From positions 2,480,001 to 2,544,000 of the forward strand of contig JAMSLZ010000002.1 in assembly GCA_026027325.1 (NCBI GenBank): a DNA stretch of 64,000 nucleotides, written 5' to 3'. Source of the stretch: Actinomucor elegans (Eukaryota > Mucoromycota > Mucoromycetes > Mucorales > Mucoraceae). Shown here piece after piece: positions 24,409 through 37,800 of this stretch; position 1 is the first letter of the stretch; each line of letters begins with the position of its first letter. The position numbers were made by a program, and so were the translations under genes. The notes beneath the pieces are model-generated. The model did no database searches. It worked only from the letters and a program-made list of their open reading frames with translations, and was not told the DNA's origin.

Positions 24409-25885
24409 ATGCTCGCTTCTAAGTTAGTTTCTAAACCTGCCACTGTCGCTATTCAAAAGGCACGAGTATAATATCGTGTATATATACCAACAACATCTAA
24501 CGTTTCGGTTTTAATAGATTGCTACTCGTTCTTTTGCAACAGCTACTTCTATTCCTGTTCCTGCTCCTGCTGAGCAAAAGACTGTAAGCTTTATTAAAAA
24601 AAAATATGTAATTATAGCTAATACCTTAGATAGATCTTTCCCAAGAAGTATGGAGGCAAGTATACCGTGACTCTTATTCCAGGTGACGGTATCGGTCAAG
24701 AGATCGCATCCTCTGTCAAGGATGTCTTCAAGGCTGCTAATGTTCCTGTTGAATTTGAGCAATACGATGTCTCTGGTTTGACATCTGAAGATGATTCCCT
24801 CTTCCAAGAATCGATTGAATCTCTTCGCCGTAACAAGGTTGGTATCAAAGGCACTCTCTTCACTCCCACTTCACGCTTGGGTCACAAATCTTTCAATGTC
24901 AGTATGCGTAAAGATTTGGATATGTATGCTTCATTATCTCTTTGTAAGAACGTACCTGGTGTTGATTCTCGTTTGAGCGGCGTGGATATTGCTATCATTC
25001 GTGAAAACACTGAGGGTGAATACTCTGGTTTAGAACATCAAGTAAGCTAATTATAATGAGAGAGAGAAAATCAAAAGCTTATACAAGTGTATTTGATAGT
25101 CTGTTCCCGGAGTCGTTGAGTCTCTCAAGATCATTACTCGTAACAAGACTGAACGTATTGCTCGTTTTGCTTTTGATTTCGCTGTCAAGAATAACCGTAA
25201 GAAGGTTACTATCATTCACAAGGCCAATATTATGTAAGTCGACGCTTTTTAAATGGTATAGTAGGTTATCTAATCCTATCTTGCTATATATAGGAAGTTA
25301 GCAGATGGTCTCTTCTTGCGCACTTGCCGTGAAGTTGCAAAGGAATATGCTCATCATGATATTCAAGTCAATGATATGATTGTCGATAACACTGCTATGC
25401 AACTTGTCTCTCGTCCTCAACAATTCGATGTTATGGTTATGCCCAACTTGTACGGTAACATCGTCTCTAACGTCGTAAGTACTAGAATAGTGCCAAAGTT
25501 TCATGTTATTCAAAATGCATTATTTAGGGCGCTGGTCTAATCGGTGGTCCTGGCTTAATTCCTGGTTGTAACATTGGTCGCGAGTTTGCCATGTTTGAAC
25601 CCGTAAGTTTTTTTTAATATAGATTGACTTGAATGGTTATTGATACGTTTGATGTAGGGATGCCGTCATGTTGCTCTTGATATTCAAAACCAAAACAGTG
25701 CCAATCCCACTGCTATGCTTTTATCTTCTGTCATGATGTTGAGACACTTGAACTTGGAAGAACACGCCAACAGAATCTCCACTGCTGTCTATGAAACTAT
25801 CAGCAGCGGTAAAGCCAAGACTGTTGATATTGGCGGTACTAGCACCACTAAGGATTTCACCAATGCTGTCATCAGCTCTTTGTAA
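24409..25885 (+). CDS. IDH1: NAD-dependent isocitrate dehydrogenase subunit 1, mitochondrial
   Basis: Subunit of the TCA-cycle enzyme that oxidises isocitrate to 2-oxoglutarate. Seven exons (24409-24465, 24518-24583, 24634-25041, 25100-25233, 25294-25474, 25528-25602, 25658-25885) give 382 aa. Residues 1-35 are a basic, Ala/Ser/Thr-rich presequence ([20 protein letters not shown]). Family signatures: [89 protein letters not shown] and [12 protein letters not shown]. The [17 protein letters not shown] stretch and TPTSRLGH resemble the regulatory IDH1 subunit more than catalytic IDH2. The first intron has a weak GTATAA donor; the others are GTAAGT/GTAAGC. The fungal enzyme is an IDH1/IDH2 hetero-octamer; IDH2 is not in this window. 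Confidence 0.93.
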
Positions 25886-26401
25886 ACATACTCATTAAAA
25901 AGAAGCACTCATCTAACCCTATATATCACTTTTGCCCTTACATTTTATAAATAAAAGAAAAAGAAAACGACAGGACTCTCTATTTTTGAACCAAAAAGAA
26001 GCTTCAAATAAGTTGGTTTATGTATAGTTTTTGTGATTGAATATATGTACTATCGCTGTAAAGTAGGGTAGAAGATAGCTACTGTCTATTTACGAGTGCT
26101 TCTCTCTTAAACACATGTGCGTGGTTTATAAAGATGCATCTTCGGAAATCTTCAACCCACAAATTTAGCAGTACTTAATATCTAAGCATATTTTTACTTC
26201 GATCAAGCGTAAGCCCTAATTATATATGTGTCTGTACAAGGTCATAGCCAATCCGATATTTTCTTCAATTGAACAAGAGCGAGTAACTAGCTCAACAGTT
26301 TACTCAACCTAAATAAGCCCTATTATCCAACCAAATAACGTCAAGCTCGGCGTTCGAGCTTGTATAATACAACATATCAATTAATTAGTATTCCAATAGA
26401 C

Positions 26402-26460
26402 ATAGTGCTTCATTTTGAGCAAGGATTATTACCATATGGCACATTTGACGAATATTGGTT
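26402..26460 (-). repeat. Dispersed GATCTCGG-family repeat, copy 6 (diverged)
   Basis: Minus-strand reading: ATTCGTCAAATGTGCCATAT, GGTAATAATCC, TTGCTCAAAATGAAGCACTA, TGTCTATTGG. Confidence 0.5.
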
Positions 26461-26582
26461 GAAACATCTATAAATCATTACATTCAGTTATGTCAACTTA
26501 AGGTTTGGAATATACTTTAGATCATTAATCAAAAATACAATACCTTTTTTGCAACAGTTAATCATAGTTTCTGGAGGATTTG

Positions 26583-26640
26583 ACAGTTCATTCTGAGCAC
26601 ATTAAGTTATTTATCAGATGCAGGATTTGAACGGAATCAG
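26583..26640 (-). repeat. Dispersed GATCTCGG-family repeat, copy 7 (diverged)
   Basis: Minus-strand reading: CTGATTCCGTTCAAATCCTG, CATCTGATAAATAACTT, GTGCTCAGAATGAACTGT. It lies 120 bp from copy 6, same orientation. Confidence 0.5.
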
Positions 26641-28547
26641 AAGAAAGGTTTATAAACCCAAGTTAATTTTAATGGTTGTATTTTTTTACGGGAATATAAG
26701 TTTAGCTTGGAGATTTTGAGTAAGTAAAGAGTGAAAAGTTCTTTATTAAAGCAAAACAGAGGTGTATATAGACATATTTGAGTATTTGGGCTGGACAAAT
26801 AGTAGTTTTGGAAAATCTTGTAGATGTAACTTACAACCATTTGTAATTATGATAAACCCATAATAGCATTTTCTTTAAGTACTAATTGTAGCAGGTGCAA
26901 TGATTTATTATGAACATGCATTTGGTCATCAAGTGTGACATTAACTCAATCGATCGACGAATGCAAAAATGCATAAAATGGGTTAATTTCAGATATCCAC
27001 AAGGCCCATATTTTTTACTGACGCATTTTTTTTGTAGGGCCACACAAATGGTATTTGAGGCCTGACCAATTAACAAAATGAGTGTATAATTACAAAGAAA
27101 AGTATTTAATATATATTTTTCATAACTATTTGAATCTAAAATATATGAATTATGAGGTTATTACTAAAAAAAATCCATGGAACCAGTCTAATCATTTGTA
27201 ACTCTCAATTTAAAGGTTCGAAGATTCTGTTAATAGATATTATCTCTAACCACAGTTGTATGATATTTAAATATCAAAGTTTATACCAAATGTTTGGTTC
27301 CTGATTATGAAATGACATGCTTATGCGCCGAAAACCAATAGGAATCGAAGTATCATAGTGCGCGATGGAATGCCTTTGAAGTGCTTATTAAAGCTGTTCA
27401 AAACGTTTCAGAGATACTTTTCTTACATATCTTAGAATACGTACTTTTTATTTTTATTTTTATTTTTTGCTGAATACCTAACGAAAAGCTATGTGGATTC
27501 TCTAGGTTACCTTAGGAGAATAGCTTCCAATAGTACAATTAACGATTTCTAATACATGCAGGCTCAAAAGCAAGTTAAAAAACCAAACAGTGTATTCAGT
27601 ATGGAATCTTCTTATCCCAGCTGTAATTAGTAATGTTGTGGTATATATTATGTATTGTTTTGGTAACGAATTTCGTATTCCAAAAGCCAGCATTTAAGGA
27701 TCATCACCCTTAGAGTTCTACCTAAGCCTAAGATGCAATGGAAAGCGAGGCTCATCTAGAATAAATAGATAAATGCAATTCATCTGGTTTGCTATTATAA
27801 TACTAGTTTTTCATCTATAAATCATTGGTAAAGTTAATACGGTTTTTTCAAAATGCGCATCGGTGATTATCAATGGTATTGTTAATAGTATCAATTGTAT
27901 GCATTCTTTTTGGACCCTTTCTGGGACATCCCTACCGTTTTCCTCCGGGTAAAAGACGGAATGGTTATTATGGATACTATATATTCATTCGGAAAACACT
28001 GCAATTCTTGAAAAAGCATAAAATGACCGGACGTATGAGTTTTTCTTTGATTTAAGATGAATATTTTAACAAAGTGAGCACAGTACTTGATCATCTATAG
28101 CGCCTATTAAGGTTCATAAGAAGATGCTAGTCCCTTTTTTGCGGGAATAGTCATTTTTTAATCTTTTCTCTTTTGTGAAAAAGAAGAATTGACAAGTATA
28201 TGTATCCTTTTTAAAGATCGGTTTTAAATTGCAATACATCAGTGTGAATCTGCGGCTATCAGATTAACTGAAACGGTTGTTTACTGAACTGTTCCCAAAC
28301 TACACACTTTGGTGACACGAAACTAGAATTACAAGTCAGATATCGGCCCATCAGTCAGGGCACGCGAGAAATAAAATCATGCCATTATTTTCAGTTACGA
28401 GTTATGCAATTTGAGTCAAAATAGGCCGTTTGTTCCTGAGTCTATAGTGCTATAAAATTGTTGGGATTGAGAAACGTTAAGACTTTTTCTCTTTCTTCTT
28501 CTTTTCTCTATAACAGTAAAATCTCTCATTTTTTCTATCCTAACACA

Positions 28548-30565
28548 ATGACTATCCAAGATAACTCTATACCCGCTCCTCCTTCCCAAGTTGATGTTCT
28601 CATTGTTGGCGGTGGTCCTGTCGGTTTACTGGCAGCCAACTTGATTGTTCAAGCAGGAATGACTGTTCGTATTCTAGGTAACTTGTATACCCCAGCAGTT
28701 TAGATCTGGGAGCACTCATCTTGTCTTTAAATAGATATCGAATGCGAACCAAATCATTGGGGTCGTGGTGATTGGATCCACGGTCGTACTCTCGAGTTAC
28801 TGGAACGAGCTGGTTTGGAGTCAGAGCTTCTCAAAACAGGTGTTAAAGTCGATAAAATGTCATCTTACATGAATGGTAATCTTCAAAAAGAAATCCCATT
28901 TGTACCCGAGGAAACGGAATCAAAGCATGAGTAAGTTTGATTTTATCTCATGTAAAGGCGATGTTTACTAATGGAAGTGAATGGTAGATATCTTCTTTGT
29001 GTTGGTCAGCATATTACCGAGTCAAGTCTTCAAAGTACATTGTCTCAGCATGATGTTCAAGTGGAGCGCCCTGCTACTGTAATTAGTATGGATCGTGAAG
29101 AAAACAAGGATAGCGAGTATCCTGTCAAGGCTACTGTCATGCACCTTGAAGAAGGTAAAGGTACGGAAGAAGTTCAGTGCAAATACCTTTTGGGTTGTGA
29201 TGGTGCCCATAGTGATATTCGCCAACAACTTGGTATTACCAATGAAGGCGAAACGAGTGAAACACATGCTGGTTGCTTGGATGCCTTGATTAGAACCAAC
29301 TTCGCTAGTAGAAAAGAAGTTTGGTAAGTAGCGTTTCACTATCAAAATATCAGGTTATTTACCTATTTTATAGTATTGTACAAAGCGACTATGCCAAAAC
29401 TATCAGCATGTTCCCCCGTGAAAACGGCTTAACTCGTATTTTCGTTCACTTTAATGAAGACGAGCATCAGCAAAGAAAGGAACAACACAATAGAAACAAG
29501 ATCCAGTTGGAAGATATCCAAAGAGAAGCCAAGAGAGCGTTATTACCTCAACGTATTGAATTTTTGGGAATCCTATACTGGACCGTCTACGTTGTGGGAC
29601 AACGTTATGCTTCAAGATTAGACTCTGAAGATCTACGTGTCTTCCTGTGTGGTGACGCTGCTCATTCTCAAAGCCCTACATTGGGTCAAGGTGTTAATAC
29701 AGGGTTTGGTGATGTGTTTAACCTGGTAAGCAAATAAACTAGTAGGCCTATTAATAGTGCGCGATACTAATTGGGTATGAATAATAAGATTTGGAAAATC
29801 TGTATGGTTGAAAAGGGCCAGCTGGACCGCAAGTTTTTATCTACCTACCACTCAGAAAGATGGCCTGTTGCTCAGAATGTATTGAAGATCGACAAGATTG
29901 CAGCCAAGGCTGCTGCTGGACATAAGGCTGCTGATTATTGTGATGTGGTGGAGAACAATAGACTATTTACTTCCGGCTATGGTATCAAGTACGAGCAAAA
30001 TAACGAGGACAAGGTGTCTTTACTTTGGTCTTCAGACAATGATGAAGGTGTTGAATTCAAATCTGACTATGTCATGCAGCCTGGTATGCGTGCTCCCAAC
30101 TTTAAGGTGTTTAGCTACTCGACTGGAAAGAAGACAAGATTGTTTGATGTTTTGGTCAAGAATGAACAAGTGCCTAACTGGTTAACGTTTACCTTGCTTG
30201 TATTAGCCCATGACTTACGATCGACTCATGAAACAGTTGCTAAGTTTTTGAACGAAACAAGCAAAGCGACAACCCTCCTTCCTCCAACAAACGTTGTTGT
30301 TATCACAACAAGCACAGCGGATCAAGTGTCGAATTATAAGGGATTACTAGACAGTGATCGCGTTGTTATCGACAAGTTGAATCAGGCACAGTGCCATAGA
30401 GCATATCACCGCAAGAACGATGTTAGCATTACTAATCATTCAGAAGGTGAAAAGGTCCAAGTTGTTCTCGTAAGACCAGACGGATATATTGGTACTATCA
30501 TCAGAGGTGATGATGGTTCTACCTTGAGTAATAAGGTTTGCCAATACTTCTCTAATATTGTGTAA
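28548..30565 (+). CDS. FAD-dependent monooxygenase, phenol 2-monooxygenase type (probable frameshift)
   Basis: Class A flavoprotein hydroxylases use NADPH and O2 to hydroxylate aromatic substrates. Exons: 28548-28677, 28735-28931, 28988-29323, 29374-29725, 29789-30565; nearly 600 aa. Signatures: DVLIVGGGPVGLLAANLIVQ (FAD Rossmann), YLLGCDGAHSDIRQQL (DG motif), VFLCGDAAHSQSPTLGQGVN (GD motif) and a C-terminal thioredoxin-like dimerisation domain (QPGMRAPNFKVF onward). Exon 2 reads VPEETE and then FKA followed by TGA immediately before its GTAAGT donor. With one base fewer at 28919-28921 it would read SKHE and join exon 3 (YLLCVGQHITE) in phase, matching the family pattern. A rescue using a GTAATC donor at 28875 and an acceptor at 28977 is also in frame but deletes about 19 residues. 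Substrate unknown. The gene stands alone between two gene-poor stretches. Confidence 0.8.
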
Positions 30566-31835
30566 ATCTCGCATCAATCTAGTACATACTACCAAAGAGC
30601 TTCTTATACAATAGAATATATATACAACGATCTTTAAATAAACGCTACACTTACATTATCAAAAATGAATCTCACTGTTTCTTTTTTCCAGACTCATATT
30701 TAAAATTATTGCTCAATTGAAGTAATATGGTATATTATATTATAATAATTGACTGTAAAAATAAATACATTCCACATATAGATTAGATTTTATGGTTAAT
30801 AAAACCTCTACTGTATCTATCGGAACCATTTTTTAGTTGAAGTATAACGAATATATTATGATCGTTCGTAATTAACACCATTTTTTGAAGTCAGAGCAGT
30901 ATGCTCATATCCGGAGCGTTCTGTTCGCATCGGTCAAATATTACTTCTAAATCTCTAATCGCACCGTTGACTATATTAAATATCTAACTGAATTGCTCAC
31001 TTGTGTCGATCTCGTAGTATTGTATATGACATCCTACATAGACTATCAAACAACACTTTTATTGTGCTGATTTCCAGTCCTAGGAGAGCTGATAAAAAGG
31101 AGTGCATAATTAGTCATTGTATATGCAATGAAATTGTGTTCTTTATAATATATACAGAGGCTTGTTCCGAGTATGGAGTACCAGTTAGACGTGATGTATG
31201 ATCAAGACCAATTACATATATTATGAAGTATATTATATGTTAGTATGCCCCCTTGAATGTTCGTAATTAGTTAGGAATGTTTATAATTGACAAGACAGAA
31301 AACAAGCTAGCCTTCTGTTGTTAATAGGTTGTGCCATGGTTTCATAGTAATTATATAACTAGTCACAATTACACAAAATGACTTATTCAGGTACACTTCT
31401 ATTATTCTATGTAAAATGGTTATATCCGCTACATATGTATATAATGCAAGCAAAATATCTAATCGTCTGCGTATCTCTCGAAGACATAATCATTGAGAAA
31501 TCATTGCCAGATTTTTATACTAATAACATTCTGGGATTATTACTAGTTTAATATTAAGGTAGAAATGTTTTATCACCAAACATCTGGGATTTGAGAGTCA
31601 ACTGGTCTTTTATTGATTTAGAAAGTGACGGTTAATCCGATTAAAGTAGTCACAGCACGTGAGGCCGTAATTTATAGGGTTTTAAGTATTTCAATGGACT
31701 TTTCGTGTTCATTTTTCTCTATTGCCTACACTAAAACAACATAGGCTTTTATAAGCTTACGCATTTATCGGCTTATAAGTCAAGTAACAGGCCTTAGCGC
31801 TCCACTCTATAGAACATAATTAGACTATTCAATAA
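30566..31835. other. Intergenic region upstream of TRA1
   Basis: AT-rich, with no supported gene. Weak forward copies of the dispersed repeat are seen at about 30925-30955 (CATCGGTCAAATATTAC) and 31009-31040 (GATCTCGTAGTATTG). An AATAAA lies about 75 bp downstream of the monooxygenase stop. Confidence 0.45.
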
Positions 31836-34800
31836 ATGACTACCTTACAAGTATACGCGCATAGACTGGGTGATCCTAGTTTAGGTAGGGCACCCACTGA
31901 CACGCTAAACTTTTCTACTAGTTACACTTTACTAAACTCTTCGATGACTGTCAATAGCTCCAACTTTAAAGGTCACTATAGCTAACGAGCTCAGAGATCA
32001 AGTAGAAGTATTTCAAACACTCGAATATCCTCGATTTCTAGCAACCTTAATTCCTGTGTTTGTGGATATTTTGCAGAATGGAAACCCTGTTTTCCAAAGT
32101 AACGTACCCGAACAAGTAAGTGTACTTGGTATGAATACAAGAAGAAACGTACTGATATCGCCTTTAGAAACTTCGTAATATCATATTGGAGATAATATAC
32201 CGATTACCGCAGACAGAAACATTGAAGGAATATGCACCAGATTTATGTAAAATGCTAATGCGCCTTTTGCGAGTGGAAAATGAAGATAACGCCGTTGTAT
32301 GTGTGAAGATTATAATCGATTTGCATCGAGCTTTCAAATATGCACTTGAGGATCAAGTACAACCATTCCTTGATATTGTTCAGGAAATATTCAAAAACAT
32401 GGAACAGACGGTTAAAGACGTGTTTGACGCTCCTAGCACACCAATTGGATCTGCGACAGTAGGCATATTCATTTAACATACTCAAAGCACAATTTTATTG
32501 ATTGTTATTTTCATAGCCTGGAACTAATCCACTACTAGCTACATCACCTCGACCTAATTCTCCAGCTGCAGCAGAACTACCCGAATCACCATCTAAAACT
32601 CTGCCAAAAAGCATGTTTAGTTTCAAAGTATTGGCAGAATGCCCAATCATTGTAGTTTTATTATTTCAATCACATCGTCGATATGCAACAGAAAATATAA
32701 TGAAGTTTGTACCTCTCATTTTTCAGGTACGTAGCCTTAATTCAGCCATTACGTATAGCTAATTTGAATGACCTTTAGACGTTGAGTTTGCAAGCAAAGC
32801 CTCAAGCGGAAGCCGCTAATGCTGCGCAGGCTCGTAGTGAAGTGTTTGTCGGTGTGAGCCCAGAGATCCGTAATCGATCTGTGTACAATGACTTTATTAT
32901 AGCTCAGGTTAAAACCATGTCATTCTTAGCGTATATATTGCGAAGCTATACTACATTTTTGAGACCATTTCAAAACCAAATCCCGGATTTTGTGCTGAGG
33001 CTATTACGAGAATGTCCACCAGAGTCTTCGGCCACAAGAAAGGAACTCTTGGTAGCAACCCGGCATATCCTTTCTACGGATTTCAGAACATCGTTTGTGC
33101 CAAAAATTGACTTGTTACTTAACGAGAAAGTATTGATTGGAACTGGAGTTACATCTCATGATACCTTAAGGTAATATAATGATAAGAACTATAGATTGTT
33201 GAGGCTAACTTGAACGAATATAGACCACTAGCCTATAGTATGCTTGCTGATCTCGTCCATCACATTCGATCTGATCTTTCTCCTACACAACTTTACCGCA
33301 CCGTATATATATATTCACGGAACCTTCACGATGCTACGTTAGCTCCTAGCATTCAAACCATGTGTGGAAAGCTGTTACTCAATTTGATTGATTGCATTAT
33401 CAAGATTCCCAACAAGAAAGAGGGCCGAGATTTATTGATGCGTATTTTGGACGCATTTGCTAGTAAGTTCGCGGCTCTCAATATCCAATTCAAGTCTTGC
33501 TTGAAACAATATATCAAAAAGAACAAAAACCACAAGCGCGTGATAGAGTCTGGACCAGGTGTTTCAGGCAAGGACGATGTGGAAATGGAAGACGCCAAAT
33601 CAGACGATTTTGATTTCGATGCAGCACGCTCAATACATACCGCTTCTTTTACACTTGATCCTCAACAAGATGGAATCAAAGATGGTCGATTCCTATTCAA
33701 AAATCTCGCTATTGGATTAAAGCCATTGTTCATAGGCTTACGCCACTGTAACCCAGCACCAACATCTGATACGAATCCTCAAACATATTCCCAGTTCGCA
33801 AGAGGGTTTTCTCAAGAGGACATCCACATACTCTTGCGTCTTTTTAGAGAGGGTATTATGTGCTTTGAATACTACAACATCGACTACTATGGGGCCAATG
33901 GCTCGCCACCCAACGAGAATATCAACCCAGAGGATACTGGCGAAAATACTATTGGATCAAATGAGTTATCTTTGAAAATTGGCACTCAAGTATCCTCTGA
34001 GAAGGAGATATTGGAAATGTTTGCTATTGTTTTCACTCTTTTAGACCCTGCTGTATTCCAAGAGATCTTTGTCTCACAGATGAGTTTCTTCTTTGATCGT
34101 ATGCTCATTAATACTTCCTTGGCACATATCGCGCAGTATTTTTTGGCCAATGACATCTCTTCTCAAGGATTCGCTTCCATCTTATTCAGCTTCTTGGTAG
34201 ACAGAATCGACCGTTTAGGTGATGAAGATATGCTCTATTCTGCTGTCATGCTTCATCTGTTCCGCTTAGCTTTTATGGCTGTAAATCTGTTCCCAGATGC
34301 CAATGAATCGACTTTGCAGCCTTATCTCGGTAATTTGGTAACATCCTGCTTCAAGTTATCCGCGAAAGCAAAGGTACCAGCAAATTACTTTTTGCTGCTA
34401 CGAGCACTGTTTAAAAGTATTGGTGGTGGTAGATTTGAATTACTATACAAAGAAGTATCTCCTCTACTACAGGTGTTGCTGGAGAATCTTAATTCTCTTC
34501 TAACATTGGCCCATCGCACTGAGATGCGAAATCTATTTGTCGAGTTATGTTTGGCTGTTCCTGTGCGTCTTAGTACACTACTACCTTACCTACCATATCT
34601 AATGCGACCTCTGGTAATTGCTCTCCAAGCTGATCAGGAATTAGTGACCCAAGGATTAAGAACAATGGAGCTTTGCAATGATAACTTGAACCCAGAGTTT
34701 CTAGATCAAATTATGGCTCCAGTAATGAAGGAATTGATGGATGCTTTATGGAGCCATCTTCGTCCTCTACCATACAGCCAGCAACATTCGCATATAGCTA

Positions 34801-37800
34801 TGAGGATCTTGGGTAAACTAGGTGGTAGAAATAGGAGAATGCTCAACAGTCCTCCATCGTTGGATTTTGAGAAGCAAATTGAAAGTGGCGTATCAGTTGA
34901 AATCGTGTTTGACCCAAATAGTACTCCCCAGACGCTTCCACTCGACAAATGCCTTGAAGTTGCATGCAAGACATTAGAGAAGCGGGATATCGACGTCTTT
35001 TATAAGAAGCAAGCCTACGAATTCCTCAAAGCGAACATTATTCAATTACTAGAGCTGGATGAAGGGCCAGATACTTTGGCTCAATCATTGTACCAACGCG
35101 TAAAAGAACACCTTTTGCAATCTGAAGTAGTGGCTACTGCGGCTGATACGAAAGCAACTGATGACACCAACAAAAACGAATCAGATAAAGCAGAAAAAAC
35201 CGATCAATCACTAGTGAACGATATGGATATTGATAAGCCAACTGTTTCCGAAACCAGTCGAAAATTTGCGGAAGGCGGAAGCACTGTAGTTGGTGATGCA
35301 TTGAATGAATCTGGTTTGAAACCAAAGCGATTAGCTGGAAATGGGTACACAAAATACCTGTCTAAACGCGTTGCTCAAGAAGATTCTCTTAGAACTATGT
35401 TAGTAGCTATTATAAAAGCATCTACATTGACCGAATTACCTGTTGATGCTTGGCCATTCTTTGAAAACATATGCCGACACTTCATGCTCTTGCATATTGG
35501 TGAAGCTATTGAAGCAAAAGAAAATGGTAATAAGATATTATCAGACATGATGGATGAAAGACTGTCTGTGCAGAGCTTGAATACAACCATTCTTGTGGAT
35601 GCTATAGTCAAGGTCATTTCATCTGAGAATCCTAAACTCAGAGCTCGCGCTGAAGAATCACTACAACTTTGTTTCGATACGGCGGTCAAAGTGCTTGGTA
35701 GCAAAGAATATGTATGGCAATTACCTATATTCCGTGTATTTGCGTCGCAGTTTGGCTCCTGCTGTTACAAACAAGAGTGGTTTAATAAGCGAGGCGGTTG
35801 TCTAGGCATATCTATTATCAGCTCTCAATTAGATATGGGCACAAAGTGGATGCGTGAACATGAGCTTGATTTCATTCGCTCGCTTTTGTTCGTTCTTAAA
35901 GATGCTTCACCTGAAATGTCTAATGTCAACACTGTTGAAGCTACTCAAACATTATCTCATGTTTTGAAGGTTTGTAACCGCCCAGAAGACGATGAATCAC
36001 CAGAAGCACAACAGAAATTCCAAAACTTGATCGCTTTATTATTGAGTGAATTATCAAACTCAAATAGTGCGGTACGCGAAACAATTCAATCTTCTTTCCA
36101 ACTGTTGGCTGATTTGACTGGTAACGAGGTGACTGAACTCTTGGCTCCTGTTAGAGAACGTCTGGTGGCACCTATTTTCGCCAAACCACTTCGCGCTCTG
36201 CCATTTGCTATGCAAATCGGTCATATTGATGCTATTACCTATTGTTTGACTTTAAGGCCACCTTTCTTGGAGTTTAATGATGAATTGATACGGTTACTTC
36301 ATGAAGCTCTGGCACTTGCTGACGCTGAAGATCAAGCTCTGGTTAGTCGAAGCGCACAGTACAAGAACGCTACTTCTTTAATGAATCTACGTATTGTATG
36401 CATTAAACTCTTATCTGCTGCTATGGCTTGTTCTGACTTCTCAAATCAACGCCAAACCCATACTCGTGCTCGTATAATTCAAGTATTTTTCAAGTCTCTG
36501 TACTCCAAAGCACCTGAAGTAGTTGAAGCTGCTCATCGTGGCCTCAAGCAAGTCTTGGCTCAGCAACACAAGCTTCCCAAGGAGCTCCTTCAACAAGGTC
36601 TTCGACCTATCTTAACTACACTATCTAATCACAAGACACTAAGTATTGCTGGTCTCGAGGGCCTTGCTCGGTTATTGGAGCTATTAACCAATTATTTCAA
36701 AGTGGAGATTGGCAAAAAGCTGCTTGATCATTTAAAGCAATGGGCAGAACCTAAAGTATTGCAAGAAGCTGCTGGACGTAACCTTAGTGAGAATCATGAA
36801 GTCAAAATCATTGTAGCTATCTTGAATATCTTCCATCTTTTGCCAGCTGCTGCTCATATCTTCTTGGATGACCTTGTTAGCGTGGTTTTAGAAATGGAAG
36901 ATCATTTGCGTCGTTCTATCTCTAGCCCTTTTCGTCCCAACTTGATCAAGTACTTGAACAGGTATCCTGTGGAAACGGTCGCTTATTTCTATGATCGACT
37001 GGATCAGCCTCGCCATAGCCGTCTTTTCATTGATATACTCAACACTGAAAACGCCAGTCAACTACGTGATGAAGTAGCAAAGGCGCCTAAAAACCTTATC
37101 GAAAAAACTTTTGGTATACCCGATAATGCCAACTTACATTATCAAGGTGTGCTGATTGTACGAGAGGTTGTCGCATACGATACCAATTGGTTAATAAACC
37201 AACCTGAATTGCTTGAAAGCTTGCTGGCCTTATGGCGCTCTCCAACTCGATTTGAAGTGATGAAGAAAGATGATGAACAAGGTCTTCAAATGACTCATGA
37301 ATCGTTATATCTATCCCAAATCTTCATATCCTATCTTCGTGTTAATCCCGATAACATTGACGTTACTTTTGAAGTTGCTAGCTTATTTGCTCAAGAATCA
37401 GTGATGGATCTATCTTATTTACGCGAGTTCTTCTTAAAGGAAGTCGCTTTACAATATCCAAGTCAAAGAAAGCGCCTCATTATGGAAAAGTTCTTGCAAC
37501 AGTTCAACGATTCTTCCATATCTTCCTTCTCACGCATGATGACTCTTCGACATGTTATCAACCCTGCTCTTTTGGTAGCTATCACTCGAAAAAGCAATGC
37601 TGCTGCTGACGTTCTAGATTCCAAGGTGATGGAACAGTTAGATTCAAAGATTTGGGCACAACTTGGCTCAGACGCTAGTGAAGAAAATCAATATGCTGAA
37701 GACTCTCTCAGAATTGAATTGCTTCAATTAACGGCAATGATAGTACAATATGCTCCACTACTTTTGACCGACATTAGAAAAGATATTATCAAATTTGGCT

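Larger units (their letters stand above)
25886..28547. other. AT-rich intergenic region
   Basis: 2.7 kb with no supported gene; all open frames are under 70 codons. It holds two reverse-oriented repeat copies near 26.4 and 26.6 kb. A T/C-rich leader (TTTTTCTCTTTCTTCTTCTT) precedes the monooxygenase start. Confidence 0.5.

Noticed and set aside
31001..31201. 66-codon plus-strand frame upstream of TRA1
   Set aside because: No family features; it overlaps a weak copy of the dispersed repeat.
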